Positions 56,170 to 64,000 of a stretch of DNA of 64,000 nt are shown here, in pieces. The first letter of the stretch is position 1; each line of letters opens with the position of its first letter. Made by a program: the position numbers and the translations under genes. The DNA comes from Rheinheimera sp. (GTDB taxonomy: Bacteria > Pseudomonadota > Gammaproteobacteria > Enterobacterales > Alteromonadaceae): the NCBI GenBank assembly GCA_008015325.1, contig SSFI01000057.1:1-64000 (forward strand). Reading direction: 5' to 3'. A model generated the notes under the pieces. The model saw nothing but the letters and a program-made list of their open reading frames with translations, was not told the origin of the DNA and searched no databases.

Positions 56170-56233
56170 TATCCCGGCATAAAGTCATTTCAGCGCATCC
56201 GGATAAAACAGCTGGACCTAAAGCGCCATCTGC

Positions 56234-56245
56234 TTGGTATACTGT
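56234..56245. promoter_or_regulatory. Imperfect GntR-type site before the FCD regulator
   Basis: TTGGTATACTGT keeps the GTATAC centre of the perfect palindrome at 62951 but has one extra base on the left arm. It lies about 40 bases before the regulator start. Possible autoregulation. Confidence 0.35.
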
Positions 56246-56283
56246 ATTTTTATCGTGTTCCAGCCCAACACCGCGGATGCCTG

Positions 56284-56943
56284 ATGAGTATCGAATACAA
56301 AACCCGTACCCAAGTTGTCGTCGAAGTGATCCGGCAGAAAATTCTGTCCGGCGCCATTAAAGGCGGTGAACCGCTGCGTCAGGCCGCCCTCGCCGAAGAG
56401 TTAAATGTCAGCCGTATTCCGGTGCGCGAAGCGCTGCTGCAACTGGAAGCTGAAGGTCTGGTCGAGTTTGAAGCGCATAAAGGCGCCACTGCCACCCGCT
56501 TATCGGCCGATCAGGTCACTGAGTTGTTTGAACTCAGAGCCATGCTGGAAACTGATTTGCTGCGCCGCGCTGTGCCGTTACTGACTGAAGCTGATTTTGC
56601 TGCCGCCGAAGTGCTGCGCAGCCAGATGGCCGATGCTTATCAACAGCAGGACAGCGCCGGCAGCTGGAGTGTGCTCAATACCCAGTTCCATTTAACCTTA
56701 TACCGCGCCGCTAACCGGCCCTTAAGTTTTGAACTGGTACAGCAACTGCTGACGACGTCTGACCGCTACATTCGCATGCATCTGATGCTGGCTGGTGGTG
56801 TACAAAAAGCTGATCCTGAACACAGTGAACTGCTGAAATTATGCCGCGAAGGCCAGACCGACGCCGCCTGCACCTTGTTGGCTCAACACATTCTCGGCGC
56901 CGCTGGTGAAGTGAAACAAATAGTCGCCAGCCTGAGCAACTGA
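56284..56943 (+). CDS. GntR/FCD-family regulator
   Basis: 219 residues. Winged helix at 10-75 (VVEVIRQKILSGAIKGGEPL, LNVSRIPVREALLQLEAEGL), FCD effector domain at 85-210 with metal-binding-type His residues (FHLTL, RMHLML). A likely regulator of the hydroxyproline genes 2.4 kb away, because a perfect GntR-type palindrome lies in their divergent promoter. The EF-G paralogue intervenes. Confidence 0.82.
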   Translation: MSIEYKTRTQVVVEVIRQKILSGAIKGGEPLRQAALAEELNVSRIPVREALLQLEAEGLVEFEAHKGATATRLSADQVTELFELRAMLETDLLRRAVPLLTEADFAAAEVLRSQMADAYQQQDSAGSWSVLNTQFHLTLYRAANRPLSFELVQQLLTTSDRYIRMHLMLAGGVQKADPEHSELLKLCREGQTDAACTLLAQHILGAAGEVKQIVASLSN

Positions 56944-57016
56944 TCCAAAGCCCTGCAACAGGATCCTTCGCCCTTCCGTTGTGATTTCAGCCGCTGAGTG
57001 GCAGACATTTCAGACC

Positions 57017-57042
57017 GTTACAGCAGTCTTTACTGCTGTAAC
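57017..57042 (+). terminator. Hairpin after the GntR gene
   Basis: Perfect 11-bp stem GTTACAGCAGT with ACTGCTGTAAC around CTTT. A second stem (GACAGTT with AACTGTC, 57067-57086) with a T-rich run ten bases downstream follows, so one or both terminate GntR transcripts, or regulate fusA2. Confidence 0.6.
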
Positions 57043-57175
57043 GTGATATTTGCAGCGGCAAAATAAGACAGTTGGGTGAAACTGTCCGGATCATTGCTTT
57101 TTTTTCGGGCAAATCGAAATAAAATCCTGTATATTGTCGCCCTATTTTCTAACCCCTAGCTTAATCGAGATGACT

Positions 57176-59275
57176 ATGTCAGCAGATTTATCCTTATACA
57201 GAAACATTGGTATCTTCGCTCACGTTGATGCCGGTAAAACCACCACGACCGAACGTATCCTGAAACTGACCGGTAAAATCCACAAGCTGGGCGAAGTTCA
57301 CGAAGGTGAATCGACCACTGACTTCATGGAACAAGAAGCCGAGCGCGGCATCACCATTCAGTCAGCCGCAGTCAGCTGCTACTGGAAAGGTCACCGCTTC
57401 AACGTCATCGACACCCCGGGCCACGTTGACTTCACGGTTGAAGTATACCGTTCGCTGAAAGTTCTGGACGGTGGTATCGGTGTATTCTGTGGTTCAGGCG
57501 GTGTAGAACCTCAATCAGAAACCAACTGGCGTTATGCCAACGACGCGAAAGTATCGCGTCTGATCTTCGTAAACAAACTGGACCGTATCGGTGCCGATTT
57601 CATCCGCGTAACAGAGCAAGTTAAAAAAGTTCTGGGCGCTCAGCCTCTGATCATGACACTGCCAATCGGCCGTGAAGATACATTTAAAGGCGTAGTAGAC
57701 CTGCTGAGCGAAAAAGCTTATGTATGGGATGATTCTGGTATTCCAGAAAACTTCACTGTTACTGACGTTCCGGCTGACATGCTGGATGACGTTGCCATGT
57801 ACCGCGAACAGCTGATCGAAACTGCCGTTGAGCAGGACGATGACCTGCTGATGGCCTACATGGAAGGCGAAATGCCAACTGTGGAACAAGTCAAAGCCTG
57901 TATCCGTAAAGGTACCCGTGACCTGGCGTTCTTCCCAACTTTCTGTGGTTCAGCCTTCAAAAACAAAGGTATGCAGTTAGTGCTGGACGGCGTTGTTGAC
58001 TATTTACCAGCTCCTACCGAAGTTAATCCGCAACCGCTGACTGACGAAGAAGGTAATGAAACCGGCCAATACGCTATCGTATCTGCTGACGAGCCATTCC
58101 GCGCTTTAGCATTCAAGATCATGGACGACCGTTTCGGCGCTCTGACCTTTATCCGGATTTACTCTGGCGTACTGAACAAAGGCGACACAGTTCTGAACTC
58201 TTATACCGGTAAGACAGAACGTATCGGCCGTATGGTTGAAATGCATGCAAACGACCGTACTGACCTGACCACAGCTCAGGCCGGTGACATCATCGCGCTG
58301 GTTGGTCTGAAAAACAACACGCAAACCGGTCACACCCTGTGTGATCCAAAAGCACCATGTACTTTAGAACCAATGGTATTCCCAGAGCCGGTAATCTCTA
58401 TCTCTGTTACGCCAAAAGACAAAGGCGGCATGGAGAAGATGTCTGTAGCTATCGGTAAGATGGTTGCTGAAGATCCAACGTTCCGCGTTGAGACTGACCA
58501 GGATTCTGGTGAAACTATCCTCAAAGGCATGGGCGAACTGCACTTAGATATCAAAGTCGACATCCTGAAACGGACTTACGGCGTTGAACTGATTGTTGGC
58601 CAACCACAGGTTGCTTACCGTGAAACTATCACTCGTGAAGTTGAAGACAGCTACACGCACAAGAAACAATCTGGTGGTTCAGGTCAATACGGTAAAATCG
58701 ACTACCGCATCCGTCCGGGCGAGCCAAATTCAGGCTTCAAGTTTGTGTCTACCGTAGTTGGTGGTAGCGTTCCAAAAGAATTCTACCCAGCGATCGAAAA
58801 AGGTTTCGCTTCTATGATGTCAACAGGCACCATGGCTGGCTTCCCGGTTCTGGACGTAGAAGTTGAACTGTTCGACGGTGGTTTCCACGCAGTTGACTCT
58901 TCAGCCATCGCGTTCGAAATCGCTGCCAAAGGCGCATTCCGTCAAACGATGCCAAAAGCTGGTCCACAGCTGTTAGAACCAATCATGAAAGTCGACGTCT
59001 TCACACCAGAAGACCACGTTGGTGACGTGATCGGTGACTTAAACCGTCGTCGCGGTATGATCTCTGGTCAAGAGTCTGGCGCAACTGGCGTACGCATCAA
59101 GGCAACAGTGCCGCTGTCAGAGATGTTCGGTTACATCTCTACGCTGCGGACTATGACTTCTGGCCGTGGCCAGTTCTCTATGGAATTCGACCACTACGCA
59201 CCATGCCCGTCTAACGTGGCTGACGCAGTGATCGCGAAAGAGAAAGAAAAGAAAGCTGCCGCTGCTAAGAACTAA
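57176..59275 (+). CDS. fusA2: Elongation factor G paralogue (EF-G type 2)
   Basis: 699 residues from ATG 57176, placed by GAGA six bases upstream; ATG 57170 is an alternative. GTPase motifs [26 protein letters not shown]; domain [21 protein letters not shown]; domain [13 protein letters not shown]. It stands alone, outside a str operon, so it is the second EF-G of such genomes. It favours GGT, CGT, GTT and CTG codons much more than its neighbours, the pattern of highly expressed genes. Role: translocation and/or ribosome recycling; division of labour unknown. Confidence 0.9.
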   Translation: MSADLSLYRNIGIFAHVDAGKTTTTERILKLTGKIHKLGEVHEGESTTDFMEQEAERGITIQSAAVSCYWKGHRFNVIDTPGHVDFTVEVYRSLKVLDGGIGVFCGSGGVEPQSETNWRYANDAKVSRLIFVNKLDRIGADFIRVTEQVKKVLGAQPLIMTLPIGREDTFKGVVDLLSEKAYVWDDSGIPENFTVTDVPADMLDDVAMYREQLIETAVEQDDDLLMAYMEGEMPTVEQVKACIRKGTRDLAFFPTFCGSAFKNKGMQLVLDGVVDYLPAPTEVNPQPLTDEEGNETGQYAIVSADEPFRALAFKIMDDRFGALTFIRIYSGVLNKGDTVLNSYTGKTERIGRMVEMHANDRTDLTTAQAGDIIALVGLKNNTQTGHTLCDPKAPCTLEPMVFPEPVISISVTPKDKGGMEKMSVAIGKMVAEDPTFRVETDQDSGETILKGMGELHLDIKVDILKRTYGVELIVGQPQVAYRETITREVEDSYTHKKQSGGSGQYGKIDYRIRPGEPNSGFKFVSTVVGGSVPKEFYPAIEKGFASMMSTGTMAGFPVLDVEVELFDGGFHAVDSSAIAFEIAAKGAFRQTMPKAGPQLLEPIMKVDVFTPEDHVGDVIGDLNRRRGMISGQESGATGVRIKATVPLSEMFGYISTLRTMTSGRGQFSMEFDHYAPCPSNVADAVIAKEKEKKAAAAKN

Positions 59276-59290
59276 TTAGCCGTCAGTGAC

Positions 59291-59316
59291 AAAAAACCCG
59301 CGAAAGCGGGTTTTTT
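59291..59316. terminator. Bidirectional rho-independent terminator
   Basis: AAAAAACCCGC-GAAA-GCGGGTTTTTT works on both strands, ending the EF-G gene and the convergent aldehyde dehydrogenase gene. Confidence 0.92.
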
Positions 59317-59367
59317 TATGTCCGAAGCGAGCTGGCTGATCTTGGACTTCAGCGCGGGGCTTTGTAT

Positions 59368-60909
59368 TCAGCTGCCAAAGTTCTGCCAGCAGACAGGGCG
59401 GACAAAACGCTGATAAGCCGCGGCACCGACCGCCGTAAAACGCGAGTCTGTGCTGGCCGGAAAAGGGCCGCCGTGCTGCATCGCACTGCAAACTTCCACT
59501 CCGGTCGGCATTTGATTACGAATGAGCCGGCCACAACAATCAGCAAGCGCAGGTAACAATGGCTGCAGCGCCTGTAAATCCTGATCTGTGCCATAGACAG
59601 TGCAGGTCAGCTGACCTTTGAGCGTCGGCAAAATCGCCTTTAGCTCCGCCATCGTGCGGTAACGCACCAGCACTGTCGCAGGCCCAAACACCTCATGCTG
59701 TAACTGCGGCAATTCATGCCAGCGTGTGACGTCGGTAATAAACAGCCGTGGCAATACCTGACAGCCTTTTTCCACCAGCGCCGACTGCCCTTCAGCCAGC
59801 TGTGTGACACCTGGCAAGCCATGGAGTACCGCGCAGCTGTGCCGGTAACCTTCGGCGATTTTTGCCGTCAGCAAAGTCACCAGCGAAGTGGCAGTGAAAC
59901 TGCCGGCGAGCATATCCAGCATAGCGCCGGTTTCTGGCAGATCCGGAATAAACACCAGACCTGGCCGGGTACAGAACTGGCCATTGCCCTGCAGCACCGA
60001 CTGCGCCAGCGCCGTGGCAAATGCGGCCCCATGCAGCGCCAGCTGTTCTGGCAATAGCAGCAACGGGTTTTGCGAGCCCAGTTCGCCGTAAAACGGCACC
60101 GGCACCGCACGCTGCTGAATGAGTTTTTGAAAATGCAGCCCAAGCTGTTCTGAACCGGTAAAAGCCACGGCTTTGATCACCGGATGCTGTAACAGCTGCG
60201 CCGAAAAATCATGGCGCTGGGCATACGCCAGCTGAAACACTCCGGCCGGCAAATCACAGGCCAACCGGGCTTTTTCAATCGCCTTCGCCACTAAGGCCGA
60301 AGTCGCCGGATGGGCGTTGTGCGCTTTGACAATGACCGGACAACCGGCTGCCAGCGCACTGGCGGTATCGCCCCCACCCACCGAAAACGCCAACGGAAAA
60401 TTACTGGCGGCAAATACCAGCACAGGCCCAAGCGGCACAGTATCGAGTCTGAGTTCAGGGGCCGGCAATGGTACACGCTCTGGCTGCGCCGGCAGATAAG
60501 TGCTGGGCGCCGGCTCGTCCAAAAGGGTGGCAAACAGCCGCAGCTGATTGCAGGTGCGGCCACGCTCGCCTTCCACCCGCGCCTGCGGTAACGCCGTCTC
60601 CGCCATCACAGTCTCAATCAGCCTGCTTCCGAGTGCCTCAATCTCCGTCGCGATTTGGCGTAAAAATGCGGCACGCGCCGCACGGCTGCACTGACGATAC
60701 TGAGCAAAAGCAGCTTGTGCGCTCTGCATCAGCGCCTGCAGCTCTGCGGTGCCGGCTTCGGGGAAAGTCCAGGGCAAAGCACGGTTTTCGGCTGGCATAT
60801 AACTGTGAAATTCTGCGTTCGCTTCGCCTTGCCAGAGCCCGTTAATCAGGTGGCGGCCGGCGAATGGTGTGTTGCTATCTTGCAACTCAAATAAGGAATG
60901 ATTGGGCAT
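59368..60909 (-). CDS. 2-oxoglutarate-semialdehyde dehydrogenase
   Basis: 513 residues, ALDH superfamily, KGSADH group. FAASNFPLAFSVGGGDTASA is the cofactor region, FYGELGSQNP carries the base Glu, and GQFCTRPG the catalytic Cys. Oxidises 2-oxoglutarate semialdehyde to 2-oxoglutarate, the last step of hydroxyproline degradation. The ATG overlaps the upstream epimerase stop by one base. It is third in the minus-strand operon. Confidence 0.88.
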   Translation of the reverse strand: MPNHSLFELQDSNTPFAGRHLINGLWQGEANAEFHSYMPAENRALPWTFPEAGTAELQALMQSAQAAFAQYRQCSRAARAAFLRQIATEIEALGSRLIETVMAETALPQARVEGERGRTCNQLRLFATLLDEPAPSTYLPAQPERVPLPAPELRLDTVPLGPVLVFAASNFPLAFSVGGGDTASALAAGCPVIVKAHNAHPATSALVAKAIEKARLACDLPAGVFQLAYAQRHDFSAQLLQHPVIKAVAFTGSEQLGLHFQKLIQQRAVPVPFYGELGSQNPLLLLPEQLALHGAAFATALAQSVLQGNGQFCTRPGLVFIPDLPETGAMLDMLAGSFTATSLVTLLTAKIAEGYRHSCAVLHGLPGVTQLAEGQSALVEKGCQVLPRLFITDVTRWHELPQLQHEVFGPATVLVRYRTMAELKAILPTLKGQLTCTVYGTDQDLQALQPLLPALADCCGRLIRNQMPTGVEVCSAMQHGGPFPASTDSRFTAVGAAAYQRFVRPVCWQNFGS

Positions 60910-61910
60910 TAACGCACCTCAAAACCAAAAGCATAAGGGTCGGTGTCATCGACACGGATTTGATTAGCGCCATAAACATGGGCCCAGCCGGCGATGGATG
61001 GGAACATGGCGGCAATACCGGCGACTTCGGTCGCCGCTTCCACCACACCGGTGAACTGGCTGCCGATGATACTTTCATGGACAAAACGGTCGCCGACTTT
61101 TAAATCGCCGCGGGCATACAGCTGCGCCATCCGTGCGCTGGTGCCGGTGCCACAGGGCGAACGATCGATAGCGCCATCACCATAAAACACCGCATTGGCA
61201 GCATCAGAACCCGACGTTTTCGGCTGGCCGGTCCATTGCACGTGGCTGATGCCGGCAATACTGGCGTCAAGCGGATGCACACAGGAATAATGTTGATTGG
61301 CGATGCTGCGCACCACGGGGCTCCAGCGCAATATATCGGCGGCGCTCCAGTGCTCAAGGCCAGGGAAATTGGCCTGCGGTTCAACAATCAGATAAAAATT
61401 ACCGCCATAAGCCACGTCAAATTTGATCAGGCCAAGGCCGGGCACGTCGATTTCGCCGCCTTTGATCGCCAGAAATGACGCCACATTGCGAATTTTCACC
61501 GATGTAACTTTGTCGCCGTCGCGCTGATAGCTGATACGAACCTGCCCGGCCGGCACATCTAACAGCAGCTGGCCTGGGACTTTGGGTATGATGAGACCCG
61601 CTTCCAGCGCCGCCGTGACAGTACCGATAGTGCCGTGTCCGCACATCGGCAGACAGCCGCTGGTTTCGATAAACAGCACTGCAGCATCGGCATCGCTGCT
61701 GCACGGTGGATACAAAAATGCGCCGGACATCATGGCATGGCCACGCGGTTCAAACATCAGCGCCTGCCGGATCCAGTCAAACCGGGCGAGAAAATCCAGC
61801 CGTTTTTCGCTCATAGTCTGACCGTTCAGCTGCGGATGACCGCTGGTCACCAGCCGCACCGGATTACCACAAGTGTGGGCGTCGATACAAAAAAAGGTAC
61901 CTTTTAGCAT
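60909..61910 (-). CDS. 4-hydroxyproline 2-epimerase (proline racemase family)
   Basis: 333 residues from ATG 61910 (AGGAG upstream). Both catalytic cysteines are present: Cys90 in PMCGHGTIG and Cys253 in SPCGTGTS, so it is a racemase/epimerase, not a dehydratase. With the neighbours it converts trans-4-hydroxy-L-proline to cis-4-hydroxy-D-proline. Confidence 0.9.
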   Translation of the reverse strand: MLKGTFFCIDAHTCGNPVRLVTSGHPQLNGQTMSEKRLDFLARFDWIRQALMFEPRGHAMMSGAFLYPPCSSDADAAVLFIETSGCLPMCGHGTIGTVTAALEAGLIIPKVPGQLLLDVPAGQVRISYQRDGDKVTSVKIRNVASFLAIKGGEIDVPGLGLIKFDVAYGGNFYLIVEPQANFPGLEHWSAADILRWSPVVRSIANQHYSCVHPLDASIAGISHVQWTGQPKTSGSDAANAVFYGDGAIDRSPCGTGTSARMAQLYARGDLKVGDRFVHESIIGSQFTGVVEAATEVAGIAAMFPSIAGWAHVYGANQIRVDDTDPYAFGFEVR

Positions 61911-61945
61911 GCTGCTGCTCCTGAAAACCGCGTGGACCGGGACTG

Positions 61946-62902
61946 TTATTGATTCAGCAAACGCTGATAGTGGCTCAGATCCGGCCGGCTCGCGAGCGCA
62001 TCTGCCACAACTTTTTCCACATAAGCGCGTTCTTCGCCAATCAGCGTCAGCCGTGGCAGACGTACCTGCTCGCTGCCACGCCCGACCAGCTGTTCCGCAA
62101 ACTTGATGCATTGCACCAGGGTCGGAATCGTATCGAGCCGCAGCAATGGCATAAACCAGCGGTAAATTTCACGCGCCTCTTTTAAGTAACCGGCACGGGC
62201 CAGTGCGAATAACGTCACAGATTCGCGCGGAAACACGTTAGTGAGACCAGAGATCCAGCCAGTGGCACCGAGCAGCACTGATTCGAGTGCGATATCGTCA
62301 ACGCCACAGAAAATAATAAAACGCTCGCCAAAACGGCTTTGCAGCTCAGTGATGCGGCGCGTGTCGGTGGTGGATTCTTTAATAGCGACGATATTCGGCT
62401 CTTCCGCCAGAATAGCCGTCATCTGCAGATTGATATCGACGCCATAACTGACCGGATTGTTGTAAATCATGATCGGCAGTTGGGTGGCGCGGGCGACCGT
62501 CTGATAATGCACCAGCACTTCGCGGTCGGTACCGCGGTAGACCACCGCCGGCAGCAGCATAATGCCGGACACACCAATTTGTTCGGCAGCCTGTACATAG
62601 GTCACTGCATCTGTTGCGCTATGCTCAGTACAACCGGCGATCACCGGAATACGGCCGGCGACGGTTTGCACTGTATGACGCAAAAATTCCAGTTTTTCCG
62701 CCGCGCTCAAAGACGCATTTTCGCCGATAGTGCCCAGCGCAATAATGCCATCGATGCCATCTGCAATCAGCTGCTCCAGCATGCGCTGATTGGCAGCAAA
62801 GTTAATAGACCCATCGGCATGGAACTGAGTGGAAATTGCCGGGAACACACCAGCCCATTGCGGGCGATTGGCCATAACCGGGGTAGATAAAGCAGCAGAC
62901 AT
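61946..62902 (-). CDS. DHDPS-family 1-pyrroline-4-hydroxy-2-carboxylate deaminase
   Basis: 318 residues from ATG 62902 with AGGAG seven bases upstream. DapA fold: GTIGENASLSAAEKLEFLRH, MIYNNP with Tyr, and IVAIKEST with the Schiff-base Lys. Close to DapA but in a hydroxyproline operon, so the deaminase giving 2-oxoglutarate semialdehyde is favoured. First gene of the minus-strand operon. Confidence 0.85.
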   Translation of the reverse strand: MSAALSTPVMANRPQWAGVFPAISTQFHADGSINFAANQRMLEQLIADGIDGIIALGTIGENASLSAAEKLEFLRHTVQTVAGRIPVIAGCTEHSATDAVTYVQAAEQIGVSGIMLLPAVVYRGTDREVLVHYQTVARATQLPIMIYNNPVSYGVDINLQMTAILAEEPNIVAIKESTTDTRRITELQSRFGERFIIFCGVDDIALESVLLGATGWISGLTNVFPRESVTLFALARAGYLKEAREIYRWFMPLLRLDTIPTLVQCIKFAEQLVGRGSEQVRLPRLTLIGEERAYVEKVVADALASRPDLSHYQRLLNQ

Positions 62903-62950
62903 CACAGCACTCCTGAAATACAAATTGACGAATCATTCGATATTTAGGAT

Positions 62951-62962
62951 ATTGTATACAAT
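62951..62962. promoter_or_regulatory. GntR-type operator ATTGTATACAAT
   Basis: Perfect 12-bp palindrome midway in the divergent promoter of the hydroxyproline genes (48 bases from the deaminase start, 26 from the dehydrogenase start). TTGTATACAA is a known type of site for GntR/FCD regulators. Confidence 0.7.
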
Positions 62963-62988
62963 CTTATAAAAGCAAGAGAAATCGATAA

Positions 62989-64000
62989 ATGAATACTGAG
63001 TCAAACCCTGGCATTGCGGTGATTGGCGCTGGCATTGTCGGCCTGACGACAGCCCTGCAGCTGCAGCGCGCCGGCCAGCCGGCTGTACTGCTGGACGCAC
63101 AGGGTCCCGGCAGCGGCTGTTCCCAGGGCAATGCCGGTCATTTCGCCACAGAACAGGTGTTTCCGCTGGCATCCATCGCGGTGTTACGACAACTGCCGGC
63201 CATGCTCCTGGACCCGACAGGCCCGCTGCGACTGCGCGCCGGTTACTTTTTTAAAGCCTTGCCATGGCTGCTGCGGTTTGTTGCCAACGTGCGCCCGGCC
63301 AGGCAACAAGCCCTGCAGCAGGCGCTGACAGCATTAAACGAGCAAGCGCTGCCGGCCTGGCAACGGCTGTTGCCGCAAGCAGCAGCGACAGACTTAGTAC
63401 AGTTTCGCGGTGCCTTGCTGGTATCAGAACAACCCGGTTTAATCAATCTGGCCCAGACGTTTAGCCAATACCGCGACGCCGGCATCAGTGTGAAATGGCT
63501 GGAGCAAGAAGCCTTGCGCACACGTGAACCTGCGCTTGGCAATGCGGTGCTGGGCGCCATCGAGTTTCCGGAGGTGGCGCACACGGTGGACCCATATGAG
63601 TTGTGTTTGCGGCTTTATCAGCAGTTCGTCGCTTTGGGCGGCCGCTTCTGCCAGCACCAAGTGCAGCGCATCCGGCCATGCAACAACGGCTATCAGCTGG
63701 AACTGATGCCAGAGCCGAATATTCCGCAATCAGGCCCCGGCGAACTGACGCTGCAGGTCAGCAAGGTGGTGATCTGTGCCGGTGCTGCATCGCATCAGTT
63801 ATGTGCAGGTCTGGGTTATCAGGTGCCGCTGGAGGCAGAGCGCGGCTACCATCTGATGACGCAAAGCCGGCCGCTGCAAAGCCCGGTCAGTTCGCTGGAG
63901 CGCAAGTTTATTATGACGCCGATGCAACACGGGCTGCGGCTGGCCGGTACTGTGGAATTTGCCGGCATCAACAGCACACCGGACTATCGCCGGGCCAGTG
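62989..64000 (+). CDS. FAD-dependent D-amino-acid (D-hydroxyproline) dehydrogenase, partial
   Basis: The frame from ATG 62989 stays open to the window edge (337 codons). DadA-like: VIGAGIVGLTTALQLQRAG (FAD-binding), SQGNAGHFATEQVFPLAS, and VVICAGAASHQL near 257. By context it oxidises cis-4-hydroxy-D-proline to 1-pyrroline-4-hydroxy-2-carboxylate. The C-terminus is beyond the window. Confidence 0.87.
   Translation, partial: MNTESNPGIAVIGAGIVGLTTALQLQRAGQPAVLLDAQGPGSGCSQGNAGHFATEQVFPLASIAVLRQLPAMLLDPTGPLRLRAGYFFKALPWLLRFVANVRPARQQALQQALTALNEQALPAWQRLLPQAAATDLVQFRGALLVSEQPGLINLAQTFSQYRDAGISVKWLEQEALRTREPALGNAVLGAIEFPEVAHTVDPYELCLRLYQQFVALGGRFCQHQVQRIRPCNNGYQLELMPEPNIPQSGPGELTLQVSKVVICAGAASHQLCAGLGYQVPLEAERGYHLMTQSRPLQSPVSSLERKFIMTPMQHGLRLAGTVEFAGINSTPDYRRAS

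Noticed and set aside
59719..59740. Further copy of the GTGTGACG repeat core
   Set aside because: It lies in the conserved coding sequence of the aldehyde dehydrogenase and does not extend to the 14-mer.
60909..62111. Longer start for the epimerase giving 400 residues
   Set aside because: The added 67 residues are antisense-like and overlap the deaminase gene; the ATG at 61910 has a good ribosome site.

Overview
The window looks like a chromosomal segment of a GC-rich, aerobic gammaproteobacterium of the Alteromonadales/Rheinheimera kind. Supporting signs are the gmk-rpoZ-spoT-recG core block, a divergent argP/argO pair, a sugar-utilisation locus built around a TonB-dependent receptor, an outer-membrane lipoprotein triad, and a second EF-G gene outside any str operon. 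Genus placement is inference from gene content and protein style, not a database result.

Layout. 0-0.5 kb is insertion-sequence debris: the start of an IS4-like transposase leaving the left edge, abutting the 3' end of an IS110/IS1111-type transposase with structured downstream DNA. 0.6-4.9 kb is an envelope operon (PAP2 phosphatase, EptA-type phosphoethanolamine transferase, one-POTRA outer-membrane barrel). 5.0-8.9 kb holds a LysR/TDT-transporter divergent pair, a TPR protein and a periplasmic solute-binding-like protein. 9.0-14.4 kb is a minus-strand heavy-metal RND efflux operon preceded by a perfect CusR-type box, which points to copper/silver. 14.4-17.5 kb is a scrambled, gene-poor island with dispersed repeats, a decayed GGDEF remnant, an AT-rich GT61-like glycosyltransferase and a second IS4-like relic.

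17.5-34.5 kb is a galactoside utilisation locus: TonB receptor, SDR, GH2, galE-galT-galK-galM, SGLT-type symporter, a clan GH-A glycosidase, an MFS sugar transporter and a LacI/GalR regulator, with a perfect LacI-type palindrome before the receptor. The proposed flow is receptor uptake, periplasmic hydrolysis, Na+-coupled import of the monosaccharide, then the Leloir pathway. 34.6-40.9 kb has recQ, a sigma54-type dctA-porin unit and the CsgG/DUF4810/DUF799 lipoprotein operon. 40.9-48.4 kb has an S41 protease gene with two opposite frameshifts, argP/argO, a MaoC-like protein, an S9 peptidase and a DUF4442-like protein.

48.5-55.9 kb is gmk-rpoZ-spoT-ridA, two tandem solute-binding-like paralogues and recG. 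56.3-64.0 kb has a GntR/FCD regulator, an EF-G paralogue with a strong expression-type codon bias, and a complete trans-4-hydroxyproline degradation set (epimerase, FAD dehydrogenase running off the right edge, DHDPS-family deaminase, 2-oxoglutarate-semialdehyde dehydrogenase). These are divergent around a perfect GntR-type palindrome. No tRNA, rRNA or CRISPR array was seen.
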